DNA of 64,000 nucleotides from Haliclystus octoradiatus (taxonomy: Eukaryota > Cnidaria > Staurozoa > Stauromedusae > Haliclystidae): contig OU744452.1 in the NCBI GenBank assembly GCA_916610825.1, forward strand, positions 1,895,543 through 1,959,542, written 5' to 3'. A program made the translations under genes and the position numbers. Shown here one piece after another: positions 51,784-64,000 of the stretch. The stretch's first letter is position 1. Each line of letters starts with the position of its first letter. The notes under the pieces were generated by a model. That model saw nothing but the letters and a program-made list of their open reading frames with translations. It was not told the DNA's origin and searched no databases.

Positions 51784-54060
51784 CAGGATTGTCAAGAATG
51801 AAATTAACGTTGAGTTAATCAAACGCAAAGAAAGAAAGAAACAGCACAGATCTTTCCCATCCTTCAGGAAGGTCTTCGAACCCCAGAAAGTATTTTACTG
51901 TCAATAGTTAGTGTCAAACATGCAGGTCAGTAGGCAAAACTCTCTAGTGAAAAGCCCATTTTCTCATAACCGCCTTTGCAGCAAGAAATCATTATCGGCC
52001 TAACAGAACGATTCCATACTTAGGCAGAAACAATCTCGTCCAATGGTGATTGAAAGCACTACTTCCTTGTGCATAAAATAATTAAACTGGACGAAATTAA
52101 CAGAGCATAACACAGTAAATAAGAAACAACATTAGGTGCAATCAGCAGGCAAACATAAAGGCAAGCATAATAGCGGTACGAACGACCATTCACGAATACA
52201 ACTTTGAATACGACAACAATGAGGATAACAATTAACAACCATTGTGTAAACGTGACAGGGCTACAACTACGTGCCCTGAGGCACAACATACCAGCGAGCG
52301 GACAAAATCGCAAGACCACGTGACTGTAAAAAAGCGTAGAAGACAAAAGAGTGAAACAAAGGGTATCACAGAAAAGGTCGAGTTTAAAAATTCATATAAA
52401 ACAAAATACTTGATTGATCTTGATAAAAACAGAACCACGATGCTAATACGTATTGGATCATTCTAGCGACACAGACATCATCTTTGTAAAGCGCGCAGGA
52501 GAAACTATCGGCTTAAATTTGGGTCTCCAATATCCTTGGTTGAATTTTGACTCCGTATGCGCGGATTTGGGTTGGCCGTCGCAGCCGCTTCGCGACCGCT
52601 TGCCTGAGCTCGGGCCTCGAGATATTTAAATCTACCAGAAATGGTGCACCTGAGAAACATTTTCATGGGGGCTGCGCCCCCAGACCCCTCTTTACCGTTG
52701 CTTCTGTTTTCCGTATACAGCAACACCATCTTCCACATCATGTAGGGGAGACCCATAGTGGAATCCTTGAATTTGGAACGCCAGATATTTATGCCAAAAT
52801 TACGCCATGCCAAGTATGCTTTCAAGAATACGCCAAAAAGACCAAATTTAGTTGAAAACTATAGAAAAGTTATCCAATTTCCACGCCAAAGAAATTAAAT
52901 TGGCGTAAAATCAACTCATTTCTACATAAATGGATTCCACTATGGGGGGAGACCAGGGTGACTTCTGACAGAACGGTTTTAGTTTGAATAAAAATACAAT
53001 CTCCCAGTATGTTAAATACAAAGGTAAAACATACCTATTGCCAAAATTTTAGATAATTTCATCAAGTAAGAAAAAAGTTAGTATGGATTGAAACTTTGTC
53101 CTGCTTTTGTGTATTATTTGTTTTCGAAGAAAATCCACGCAACCAACACTTTGATATTTGGTACCATTTTTTACCAGTGACAGTGTGTGCCTCAACTGCA
53201 GAAAAAATTCAACTGCAGAAATGATATTCTTCAATGTTTATGAACGGGGTGACTACGGTCAGAGCGTCAAAACATAGCAAAGCGATGAAGAAGTAAAATA
53301 TCAAGCTAACAAGAAATGATGGTAAATCCGAAATTAAGTGGGTGTCATGTTTCTCATTCCATTCAAGTTTGACACGCTCCAGCTGTGATGTTGTGTAAAC
53401 ATTTCAGAGCACGCGTGATCCGTCGTCTTAGAATATATGGAAATGATATGGTCTAGTTAAATAGAATATCAAATTGTGGATGAAAAATCAAGTATGAAGT
53501 GCATTTAATTACAGATATTTCTCAATTTATATATGTCTATATGTATAATCTACGGCTTTCGATGACTATTTCGACGCGCTAAAGAAATTATAAATGTTAG
53601 CATGGTTTGTAATTTATGAATAATTTCATCCATTTCTCTGAGTAGATGAATGATGAAGCTTTCGATCGATGCCAATAAAAATTTGTATCGTGCATTGTTG
53701 AGGGTTTAAATTCACTGTCCAGAGTCACCCCGCTCAACTAAGGGTAAAAGAATGATTAAATACTCGGCACTTTAATATATTTCATTTTCCAACAATTTAC
53801 CCTTTTAAACATGGCAAATTATCTATTAAATGATATACAATTTTACGATTTATTTGTTTCGGGCGAAAAATAAAATAATTAGAAGTAAGAAACCAAAAAG
53901 CGTCCGATGTGTACCCGGTCTCCCCTACAATCATTTCTCAGGGTACATTGCTGAACTGTTCCAAATGTGTTGAAATGTTTTGTAAATACGAGATGGGTTA
54001 GTACGAAGTTTTTTCGTAAGTGAGCTTAGTGATTTAGAAGCTGATAAACATTGAACACCA
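51784..54060. other. Intergenic, mainly anonymous repeats
   Basis: 52550-52800 contains a GC-richer segment (GGGGGCTGCGCCCCCAGACC) common in repeat families. The two overlapping frames there are readings of it on opposite strands. The remainder is AT-rich with no supported gene. Confidence 0.35.
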
Positions 54061-54065
54061 GCCCC

Positions 54066-54150
54066 CGTTACTCAAGTGGCCTAATGGTTGGTGCTCTGTC
54101 CTTATTTTGCCAAGGTCTGGGATTCAAATCCTTGTTTGGCCCGAATTTTT
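54066..54150 (+). tRNA. tRNA-like sequence, probable pseudogene or SINE head
   Basis: TGGCCTAATGG (54077-54087) fits the D-arm/A box and GATTCAAATCC (54121-54131) the T-arm/B box, at tRNA spacing. The acceptor ends do not pair well, and an AT-rich tail follows, so a working tRNA is doubtful. Confidence 0.4.
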
Positions 54151-54736
54151 TTAATTTTTTTTTGCGTAATCTGTTTTGATAACCTTGTAAAAAGTGTCTT
54201 TATTGCAATCTACGCACATTAAAACAACAGCAACTAACTATATATATTATGAATGATGAAAGAATAATGAAAGATTTGTCTTCTTTTATATTATTCGAAA
54301 TTGACTGAAAATTCAAGTATTACAAAATCATATTCATACCAGCGGAAAATTTTTTATTTGCTCAAGGAAGAAAGTACCAAAGATTGGATTCTTGCCTTCC
54401 TATAACGTCTATAAAACATTTTTAGTTGTGGTAAATTTAAGAGAACACTGAAAAACTTATTAATCAATGCACTTTTGCTTGCACTTTTACCAGGCAGCGC
54501 ACTTGAAGTGTGCATTTGAACCAAAGTTTGGAGTGCTTGGCGCACTTGCACTTCACTTTATACCACCGCGGTGCACCCGAGATCTCGTTGAAATGTGCTA
54601 TTCTCTGCAAACTGGGTTATTTCAAGCGAAATGCAATACTTTTTCAAATTAAAGGAGTTGAGTGAGCCAGTTAAGTTCAATTTTACAATTGTTGAGCTCT
54701 GACTTGGCTACTGTCTGAGTGTGCAAAATTCAAAAT

Positions 54737-54920
54737 TCAAATAGAATAAGCCGGTATGGTCTCTCCTTTAATGCTTGTAGGTGGTCTGGAGGCCAACGCA
54801 AAGGTACCGACTGATCTACTCAGACTAAGCTAAAGGCGAGGCAATGGACCCCCAGAGCGCCACCGCGCTATCAAACTTAACCGGCCTTGCCTGTGCCTAA
54901 GCTTATTCTAATTTCATTTT
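54737..54920. mobile_element. Possible short TIR element
   Basis: TAGAATAAGC near 54741 is mirrored by GCTTATTCTA near 54901, around a GC-richer interior of about 150 bp with two TaqI-like CTGATCTACTCAG words. The terminal match is only 10 bp. Confidence 0.35.
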
Positions 54921-55278
54921 ATTTACAAAACCATGATGTGGAACATTATCTGAAGAACCAGCACAGCCACTGCACCAAGACTACTTCCATTGCAAACATC
55001 GGCATTTTCTAAGGATGTGAAACAAAATTTGCTCTGTTTCTGCCAAGTTTACCTTGTAAATTCTTCGATTGAAAACAGCGCCTCGTCATTTCTTTAAAAC
55101 CGAAAAAGCAACAAAATTTTGTTTTCCTTCTTCCAAGCAAGCTTTCACGCACTCGTGCAAGCCGCAGCCTCTCTCATACCAAGGTACAACACATCTCAAG
55201 CAAATCGATTCCAACCTAAAAACTGTCGAATTAATCAACTCAAAAGTTATTATTACTACCATTGGAGATTGCTATAGA

Positions 55279-56832
55279 GGTAATTCCATAGCAAATCACA
55301 CAGTTTGACCCTCACCCTCTTCGATTTTGTTCCTATTTGGTATGCAAGTACAACTTGACATGCTGAGTCCAAATAGTGAAACTATTTTCTTCAAATTCCA
55401 AATAGAGAATATTTTATCGCACTGCAAAGTTTACCAAAAAGACGTATAGATAGGAAAAAGGTACATTTTGAATTGATAATATCTCGGTCATTTCTACTTC
55501 AAACTGTATCATTTAAATTGTAGTTAATTACTAAATACATTCTCCAGATACTCGTTGCGATAGATTTTGTCTTAAATTTTGTTTGCTTAGAATAATATCA
55601 AAATCAAAACTGTAAATACACTTAGAAAAAAGTGGTAACCATTGATTTTAAAATCAATACTCGAAATAGTAGAGTCTAGGTAGCTTAATGGTCTCCATGT
55701 ATGTTTTATCAGTTCTGAATTGCACTTGAACGCGCTATCGAGAATTTAATGCTTCAAAATTGATTTTTTCTGTTTTCTTGTGCTAACTTTCGAGCTGTAA
55801 AAGTTGGTAACGCCTAGATGTCAGTTTAGTGTTTTGACCACATTTGCCTTCGTCATTTTTCGTTGTTATTTTGAGATGCCATCTTGCAGAGTTCACATGT
55901 CATCAATAGTTTATTTTAAGTATTTATCAAATGTATTTTTATCATTCATGAAATAGACAAGTTGACTACAAAACTACAATATAATGAAATCGTTATCGTA
56001 AGTCAACTTTTGAAGGCGGACTTTGATGATGTCTGTTTGCGCTTGGTTTGCGTGACTAAATATCGATTTTAAGATTATCCAACATATTTGAAGTAGCGTT
56101 ATGTAATCACAATTATTGCGACTTTCTGTAGTGAAAATATATAAAGAGTATCTGAATAATTATAGTGATAATAATTTATTTGACACATGGCATCTTTTAG
56201 GAAAACTATCAACTATCAGAAACTTCATGGCATGTTCATAATGACAGTTTACTTACAGTATATTATAGCATTTTCTAAAACTTCTAATGTACTGTGTTCC
56301 AATCAAACTTTAATTAAAGCCTTACTATGGATATATGCCTCTGGTAAGAATAATAAATATCACTAAACAAGTCTAAATTATGGACTTTCAAGATGTAAAA
56401 GTTTTGAATGAACTAAGGGTAACTTCATATTCTCGGAAATATGATACAGAGATTGCTGTTTTTATAATATAAATAGTCACGCTACTATTTTAAAATCGAG
56501 TTTCATTTTTAAGTTTCAATAAGAACTATATTATAAAATATGATTTATTTATCAAGTTGAATCGCCGGATATGCATAACACATAATAAAACAATTTACAT
56601 TTATGGCTAGCTATATACGATAGTAAGAAGTGATCTGTATTTTCATTACTTTGATTGGATTGAATGGATGAAGTTAAAAATAATAAGACAAACTGTTTAC
56701 ATTTTATGAGCTGTTTGTTTGTTAAAATAATCTCATTTTTGGACTCAGCATATCAAGTTGTACTTGCATACCAAGTAGGAACAAAATCAAAGAGGGTGAG
56801 GGTCAAACTGTGTGATTTGCTATGGAATGACC
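55279..56832. mobile_element. TIR element, 1.55 kb, same termini type as 30329-31318
   Basis: The left end GGTAATTCCATAGCAAATCA and the mirrored right end (GGTCATTCCATAGCAAATCA in reverse complement) stay matched for about 100 bp with few differences, through CAAGTACAACTTGA. GGTCATTCCAT is shared with the element inside the LINE. The interior is AT-rich with no transposase. Flanks show no clear target duplication. Confidence 0.8.
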
Positions 56833-56970
56833 AATATGATTATATTATTATAGCAGCAATCATCATGCGTGCTTTGACTTGTCTAAATAGTTGCCTGTTG
56901 GTCTAGTAATGTACCACCGTAGCTGTGATTAACATGTTCAACACAAATGATTAGCTTCCTTCTTGTTCAG

Positions 56971-57024
56971 AGTAAAAGCGACGTCGCCATTTTCTAAATT
57001 CCTGGCAAACATCGTCCTATCCAG
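56971..57024 (+). CDS. Possible MRPL43 5' exon
   Basis: Between CTTGTTCAG and the donor CAG|GTATTT, one frame reads KATSPFSKFLANIVLSR. This resembles the N-terminus of MRPL43 (P-S-(K/R)-FL--VL-NG). Phase (2) agrees with the exon at 58818, but about 25 expected residues between them were not found, so a middle exon is missing or this is chance. Confidence 0.35.
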
Positions 57025-58817
57025 GTATTTTTCACTGTATTTATTTCATTATTTCCAGTGCCACCTTGTACTTGTAGTTGCAGTAGCCAGGTCCGTAACT
57101 ATAACTGCCCCCACATTCACCTTGTTTGTCTCGACTGAATTGCAAAGACCTGCTAATCATTGCATGTTGTTCGACCGTAAACCTTCATAGTAAATTATCT
57201 ATCTATTCGACTGCCAATTATAGTCAAGGTAAAAATCAATGTTGTAGACGATGCTTTGTTGAACATACGCACTAGCCGCTAGACCACATGCTCGTAGCTA
57301 ACTTACCAAATTCGTTATTCATATACAGCATAAATTTTTTCAAAAATACTGCTCTCCACTTACTGTCTACCCACAATTGTTTTACTCTTCTTTTGAACTA
57401 CATCTATTTATCTACTAAAATAGGTCGTCCTAAAATTTTCCCCACAAATGCAGCCTTCTGTTTACTGTTTTCACTAATGATTTTATTCTCACAAATAATA
57501 TACTACTATTAATCTACTAAAATGAGGCCTAGAAAAGGGGTTTCAATTTATTTTACCTGCAACGCTGCCCCAAGGTGCATTCCATTCTTGCTGAACCTCG
57601 CGTGTGATTCAATGTGCAATTTTCATCTGAAGTTTACTGTGCCTCCGTTTGCAGCATATATTAATAGCCTACCTTTCAAAGTAGTTGCATAACAACCTAC
57701 TGTTCAGTACGGTTCTTTGACGCCACGTTAGCTGAATACAGCAATTGAATAGCAGATACCGTCTGTCACCCTGTTTCTTCGGCCCCTCTCATTAAGGCAT
57801 ATTACGCGTAAGCACTTTTCTTTGTCCAGCCTACGACTACTAACTGGTGACATCACTGGCGACATGAACACATTGATTAATAAAACAATTGCTGCGTGCA
57901 AGAAAGTGAATTAGAGAATAAAAGAAACCGTACGCCCGCCAACCCCTGCCTAGTCCTGCAACCCTCTCTGTCTCTTCTGTGCTACCCCTGCCGAACCACC
58001 AAACGATCACTGCGCTACCACCAAACAACAACCGTCCGCAGATGATACCAACACACACACGATTAGTCGATTAATAAGAAGGAGAATGACAATGTAGCCG
58101 AGAACTAGCACCATTTTTGGAAACATTTGATTTTTGCGGGCTCACTCATGCAGCTGTTTCCAAATTTGAGTAATTTATCACTGTGTCATTCGACAGCATA
58201 TATCAACATAAATGGACAATGGTGAACTACGCTGTGCACTACTAATAGCCCAGTTGCAGAGTTAGGCTTGGCCACCCTGGAATAATATTTCAAGTATCCC
58301 GAAACGTTCACAAAATTTTTAAGGAATCCTCGAAACTCTTATCTTTTCGGAATAAAACAATTTTGCTAATTATGAACAATAAACTATTTATCTCAAAAAA
58401 CGTTTTATCTGATGTAAAGAAAACAGTAATATAAAGTGCCTGCTTCCGCGAGAGAATATTCCCACCCTCTGATATGTCCTCAAAAAGTGCCCTCTTTTGA
58501 AACCATCTAATTGCTGTGGCGCTAACTTCTGCTCTTGTCACAATTATTACCCTATCACAAATAGCCTTAATTTGTCTATGTCTAGTGTAGACATTTTCAC
58601 GTGTAACTCGAGTTTAAAATCTTGAACTATTTTAAATCTCCCAGGAATAATTTTCTACTTGATCATTGTCTCGAACATTACTTAGTTATATAGAACAAAG
58701 CAGAAATCTAATTTTCTGCTGAGGAGCTTCCGTTTGCTATTTTGGGACTTTCCTATTTCTTGAAACTTTCTTCAAACAATTTTACTCAATTATCTCTATT
58801 TTCTTTTTCATAAACAG

Positions 58818-60319
58818 GGATTTCATCAATAATCATGTTGTCCACTTTTCTGAAATGAATCCTGGGATTGCCGTTTATGTTACACCCAGAAAAAATAGAC
58901 ATCCTCGACTCGTTGCAAATTATAGTTAAGTAGCAAAACTAATAACTTATTATTTTGTTGTTGTTGTTGTTACCATGTAATAGCTGCTGAATAAATTGCT
59001 CCTCAGTTATAATTAGTATTCAAGCTGTCGATTAACAAATGCTCATTTCTCGCTCTGACCTGTGCCTATTTTTGATAAGCATATAATATTTCAAATGCAC
59101 AATCCAAAGTCAACTAGATAAAACTACAGTAAAAAGTTCCCAGCTGCTTTCTCATTATAACTAACTGAATTTGCTGCTGATTTCTCTGCTTTATACTGAC
59201 ATTATCTATGGCATTGATTGCCATTGTGTTTGATTCATCAAAATGGAGCATCGTTATTCCATGACAACGAATCATTTGAGAATAAAAATCACCAAGAAAG
59301 ACTTTCAAGTTTTACGTTTGTCAAGAAATTTAATGTGAATAGGCTACTAAGAGGAACTTTTCGTACGTAGTACTAATCTTCACCAGTTCATTTGAATTTT
59401 AAACATTTTATAAAAGAACAACCATCTGCACATAGCAACGTCACATTTTTGCATGATAAATTATTAGGTTAACTCGACATCTTATATCAATATCAATATC
59501 TCTTATAAAATCCCCTCTTGTGATTTATTTTGTATAGTTTTCTTCGTATTTGAGCACTGTAACAATCTCTTACACATAGTCCCTATTAGGTGATCTTCAT
59601 TTAGAACATAGACCTAAAGCAATAGAATAATTATTTTTGAACATTCTAAAGTGACCACTATAGACAGGGTGCCTTTATATACAGGGCTGTTGTGGTACAA
59701 TTGTGTCAGTTTAAACTTAACTGAGGTGACCCGAGCAATTACATAGAGATAGGCCTATAACACGAAGGCCAAAAACAAAATATGATGGGTCCTTACTTGG
59801 ATATAACCAAGTAATCCAGCAAGTTGATAACAAAATAATCAACGTCTGTTGAAACATGTCAGATGTTATGTTTGCGTTCTTTAATTAGATATAAATGCAA
59901 TCTTTCAATTCACTTCAAATCTGCAATACATACGAGCCTTAAGCCCTCGCAAGCAAACACATATATGTGAAATGCTCAACTAGATGGATTCTATAAGTTC
60001 TAAGTCTCAACCTATGATTGAGACGATTGATCTGACATATAATCCATCACCGATCATTCTATAGAAGTCTAGACTTAAATGTGAAATCGTAACAATAACT
60101 ATATATTTTGTTACAGTGAATGGTCAGAATAAAAATATATGTGTAAAGAATATGACCCCTGAAGAAATTGACGAATGGGTCATTCGACTAAAAAGTGAAA
60201 GTGGCTTGCCATGGCGAGAGGAACGCCTGAGAAAAAGTTGGTTTACAGATAAACCATCTATCCAAGGCACATGGCATCCGTTTTTAAATAAACCTCCAAT
60301 TGATTTACGTATTATGTAA
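58818..60319 (+). CDS. MRPL43: Mitochondrial large-subunit ribosomal protein mL43, last two exons
   Basis: Exon 58818-58924 follows TTTTTCATAAACAG and encodes DFINNHVVHFSEMNPGIAVY then TPRKNRHPRLVANY, the NPG(V/I)-VYV-PR-----PR-VAEY stretch of mL43. Exon 60117-60319 follows TTTTGTTACAG, completes M-NGQNK and ends with KPSIQGTWHPFLNKPP and a stop at 60317. This matches the family's P-SIQG-WHPF-NKP C-terminal block. Junction phase 1 agrees. The protein sits in the mitochondrial large ribosomal subunit. Upstream exons are uncertain. The 1.2 kb intron between these exons has no recognised insertion. Confidence 0.9.
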
Positions 60320-60978
60320 AAGAGAACACTTGTTAAATTGTGATTAAATGTTAATATGATACTAATCATCTAGCTGAAACTGTTTAATTGTATGTGGATA
60401 AATCCTTCTTCATCAAAACTTTTCTTTAGAACGCAGTGAGTATCATTCAACATTGATATGAACATGGGGAGTGTACATGTGTGTGTGTGTTACTGTAACC
60501 AGATATGACAGAGAGTTGTAGAGCTAGGATGTTCCCCTTTACAAGGGTATACTTTTCTGGTTCATGGAATTAATTAACATGATGTGATCAAATAGAGAAA
60601 AAAACCATCTGATGATCTCATTCTCATCTGATTAAAACTTTAGTAACAATAATTAAATAATGTGTTTATATATTGACTACTAAGTATAAATAATAATTAT
60701 TTGAATCAACATGTTTGTGTATGTATTTTTTTAAAGTATCATTTACGAAGCATTCCAAGTTAAACAATTAAAAAAAACTATGCTATACTGTTATTTTTTA
60801 GATAATGCCAAAGTTGACGACAACAGAATTGTGTGATAATCAATATATAGTCTAGCCTCTTTGTTATGTAGTCTCATTTCTATTTCATATATATAAGTGT
60901 AGTGATTCTAATATGTTCATTCTGTTGATAACTCCACTGTGTGATTATCTTGAGTCATCGTCTAACGATTATCCTACA

Positions 60979-63780
60979 TGGCGCGGCGAGTATAAACTTT
61001 ATTCGTTCATGACAAACATCATTATTATTATTTTGAAATTTTTATCATGACTACTCCACCGTCGAGTATTGCCGATTCTACTGGCTTGTCCGATTCTACA
61101 CAATCCCGTAATGAATCACAACATCAAACAACTGATAAGTTACCGTCTAGCATCATCTATTAGAGCACCGTATCTGGACATTGCTATAGATCGCGGTGAG
61201 AATTTTGAGATATGGAGTGATCGTTGGTCAGCATACTATGAAATTTCTGAAAGATCAGCCGTTGTCGACGCAATTGGCTGCATTGAAGTTATGCATTTCA
61301 ACCGACACTTTTAAAGTTGTTAGAAATTTGTCAACCGCTGATGCTTCCACCCCTGCTAACATTATTTCAGCACTTCGTCGTCATCTTCGTGGCCAGCTGA
61401 ATGTGGCGATAGAAAGAAAAACTTTTAATCAACGAGAACAACAAATCGGTGAGTCAATTGTCGATTGGCTAACTGATCTGCGAGAGTTGTTAAAAACTCG
61501 CCACTATTGCACTCACTGTCAAGAGTGCAAAACTTAAGACTGTGTTCTAAGAGAGAGAATTGTGAGCGGTATTTACGATGGAGATATGACTCAAAATTAT
61601 GCTTTCCATTGAAAAATTAACTTTAGAAAAAGTCATTGCTCAGTGCCGCTCCGAGGAAGCGTCACGTTTGCACCGTAGTGATATTAAAGGTGATATTGAA
61701 CCTTCAGTACACGAGGTTCAAAAACAAACAAGTTAGAAAAATTTTACAGCATCTAATTCCAAGGACAATACAAATGACAATGAAAAATGTTCTTACTGTG
61801 GTCGAAAACAACACGACCGTGATGATTGTCCTGCTACAAATCGCTTTTGTGGACAATGTGGCAAACAAGGGCAGTTTTCGAATGTGTGCCGTTCTAAAAG
61901 TAAGACATCCAAGTCTACAACTCGCCCTCAAGGTCAAGTTGGATTCATATCAGCAACAATAGGACGTAAAGCCCATCTATCTCAGTCAAAATCGGTGGCC
62001 ACGTAGCCAAACATGGTTCAGTCAACGTAACACCCGACACAGGTGCAGAAATTACTGCCGCCGGGCCTGCAATTTTGAAACAATAATGTATTGATAAAAA
62101 TAATTTATTACCAGCTGACATTTCACCAAAAGCTTCCGATGGTCACAGTATAAAAGCCATAGGCCGTTTTCCGGCTGAATTTACCCTCGGGGGTACAACT
62201 GTGATTGATGACGTTTATGTCTTCGAAGGTGTTCCTGGTGTGTTTTTATCTTGGTACACTAGCCGTTCATTAGGCATAATACCATCTCATTACCCAACAC
62301 CATTACCGGCAACCTCTAATTCTATGGACAAGTCATCATTTGACCCCTTATTGAATACAATTGACAACAACAATTCAAATAACATTAACGTAGAAAAAAT
62401 TTTCAATGACTTCCCGGATGTATTTGACGGAAAAGTCAAAGCTATGCCTGGTGAACAATTTACTATTCGTCTATCTGATGACGCTACAACATTTTGTGTT
62501 ACGACTCCAAGGCGTCTTCCGTTTGCATATAAAGATAAATAAAAAACTGTATTAGATCAATTACAAACAGAGGGAAGCCCCTGTAACAGAGCCAACTGAT
62601 TGGTGCGCACCTATAGTTGTCGCCCCTAAGAAAAACTCTGACGATCTACGTCTTTGCGTCGATTTATCAAAATTAAATCGTTTTGTTAAACGTGAGCGTT
62701 ATACATCAACAACGCCAGCTGAGTCTATTGCTGACATTTCATCATCACATGCAAAAGTATTTACGATATTTGATGCATATAAAGCCTATCACCAATGCCC
62801 TCTTGACCCCGTTAGTCAGGATCTAACAACATTTATAACGCCATTCGGCTGCTTTAAAATATTTGCGGGCCCCGTGTGGCATATCTAGCATAAGTGAACA
62901 TTATAATCGCCGTACGGACGAGGCTTTCTCTGGTCTCACTGGTTTCCGAAAAGTCGTCGATGACGTAATTATTTATGACGATTCACCAGAGACACACACA
63001 CAACATGTACGCCAGTTTTAACAACGCTGTCGTGAACGTGGTATTTCACTGAACAAAAGCAAATTTCAATACGCAAAATCATCCGTGCGATTTGCCGGAT
63101 TTGAACTTCCTTCTGATGGTTATACTATAGACAATAACATTATATCGGCTATAAAAGAATTCCCTCGCCCTGAAAATATAATTGAACTTAGATCTTTCTT
63201 AGGGCTAGTTAACCAATTATCTGGATTTACAGACACTATATCCGCCGCTGCGGAACCTCTCCGTCCCTTGTTACAAACACGGAATACATTTTATTGGACT
63301 GATGTTCATACTAACGCTTTTATTGAGTTAAAAAGCATTAATATCTGCCCCTGTACTGGCATATTACGACCCATCGAGACCTACAATGTTGTCTACAGAC
63401 GCAAGCCGCTTAAAAGGTCTAGGTTTTATATTACAGAAACAACAATTAGATGGTACTTGGCGTCTAGTTCAAGCGTGTTCACGATTTCTAACGGATACAG
63501 AATCGCGCTACGAAATGATAGAGTTAGAGCTACTCGCTGTTGTATGGGCTACTACTAAATGCCATACATTCTTGGATTAAATGCTGGGATTAAATTAATG
63601 AAAAAACTTATTAGCCGTTGTTGGGATTCTTCTCGATCATGTTTAAATGTTGACGAATGGACCAAAGCATTGTTACAATATAGGAATACGCCTGGTTCCT
63701 GTAGTGTCCTCAACTACATGATTTACATAACTCAGAGAACACACTATCAATAGTTCAGCCACACCTCGACTGAGGTACCT
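60979..63780 (+). mobile_element. Decayed Ty3/gypsy retrotransposon
   Basis: TGGCGCGGCGAG at 60979 after CCTACA looks like a primer-binding site after an LTR end. Then gag (ATG 61047, soon broken by a stop), zinc knuckles CSYCGRKQHDRDDC and FCGQCGKQG (about 61790-61875), protease DTGAEITA (about 62036), RT with VVDDVIIYD (about 62955), RNase H start (LSTDASRLKGLGFILQ, about 63386) and, after a jump, only an integrase tail (LLQYRNTPG, about 63670). Multiple stops and frameshifts and an internal deletion of most of RNase H and integrase make it non-functional. It is a different lineage from the left-edge element (VDD against QDD active site). Confidence 0.85.
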
Positions 63781-64000
63781 TTATGTTAACCCTCAAACAA
63801 TATACATAAAACACGTGACTAATCACGTGGCACTACATTCCTCCTTTCTTACATACAATAAACCTTATAATGATTAACTGTGAATAAATGTTAAACTCTA
63901 TATTAAATTGTTGTTTAAACGGTATTAGAACTATTAAAACTAGCTACATAATAACACATCTAAATACCATTACTAAAGCCAAGATAATCCGGCGGTTTAA
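63781..64000. other. Sequence 3' of the Ty3 copy, possibly LTR
   Basis: ACACGTGACTAATCACGTGG is a near-palindrome just after the element. The stretch does not resemble 60480-60978, so I cannot call a paired LTR. Confidence 0.25.

Noticed and set aside
52505-52855. Two overlapping 100-aa ORFs on opposite strands
   Set aside because: Both read a GC-richer repeat segment; neither resembles a family.
54061-54150. Functional tRNA gene
   Set aside because: A and B boxes fit, but the acceptor stem does not pair convincingly.

Overview
The window is AT-rich DNA with spliced genes (GT-AG introns), mitochondrial-protein genes, an initiator-type caspase and many transposable elements. It is therefore animal nuclear DNA, most likely from a marine invertebrate. 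A deuterostome would fit the 2A-bearing LINE and the QACQG caspase, but I cannot fix the taxon from sequence alone.

Host genes. (1) A caspase-8-like gene on + has four exons in view (2533-8542) with both catalytic motifs; its prodomain lies off the left edge. (2) A LETM1 gene on - has a probable first exon at 47389-47536, and its exons run down to 28464. One conserved exon was not found, and the C-terminal part is not seen. (3) The end of an MRPL43 gene on + lies at 58818-58924 and 60117-60319. (4) An unrecognised set of + exons lies at about 16105-16691.

Mobile DNA makes up most of the rest. From left to right: a Ty3/gypsy element with an open gag-pol frame running off the left edge (1-2467); an intact non-LTR retrotransposon ORF of 1082 aa that carries a 2A-like peptide (11124-14372); a 17-exon KDZ-type transposase gene whose only visible lesion is one missing base in a six-base homopolymer (20809-27278); a decayed R2/NeSL-like LINE cut by a TIR element and joined to a CR1-like 3' end (28640-32720), sitting inside LETM1; a hAT-like element (36529-37463); a 5.8 kb TIR-bounded element with one 1454-aa ORF that has FEN/XPG-like nuclease motifs and a CXC zinc cluster (41364-47211), sitting in LETM1 intron 1; a 3 kb palindrome holding two younger nested elements (48731-51783); a 1.55 kb TIR element (55279-56832); and a decayed Ty3/gypsy copy (60979-63780). 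Degenerate arrays of the palindrome GTTCATGAAC recur across the left 38 kb.

The layout is one of host introns repeatedly colonised. The caspase intron, at least three LETM1 introns and the MRPL43 flanks all carry insertions, some nested two deep, so relative ages can be read from the nesting. The two most unusual pieces are the intronless XPG/CXC element and the nearly intact, intron-rich KDZ gene.
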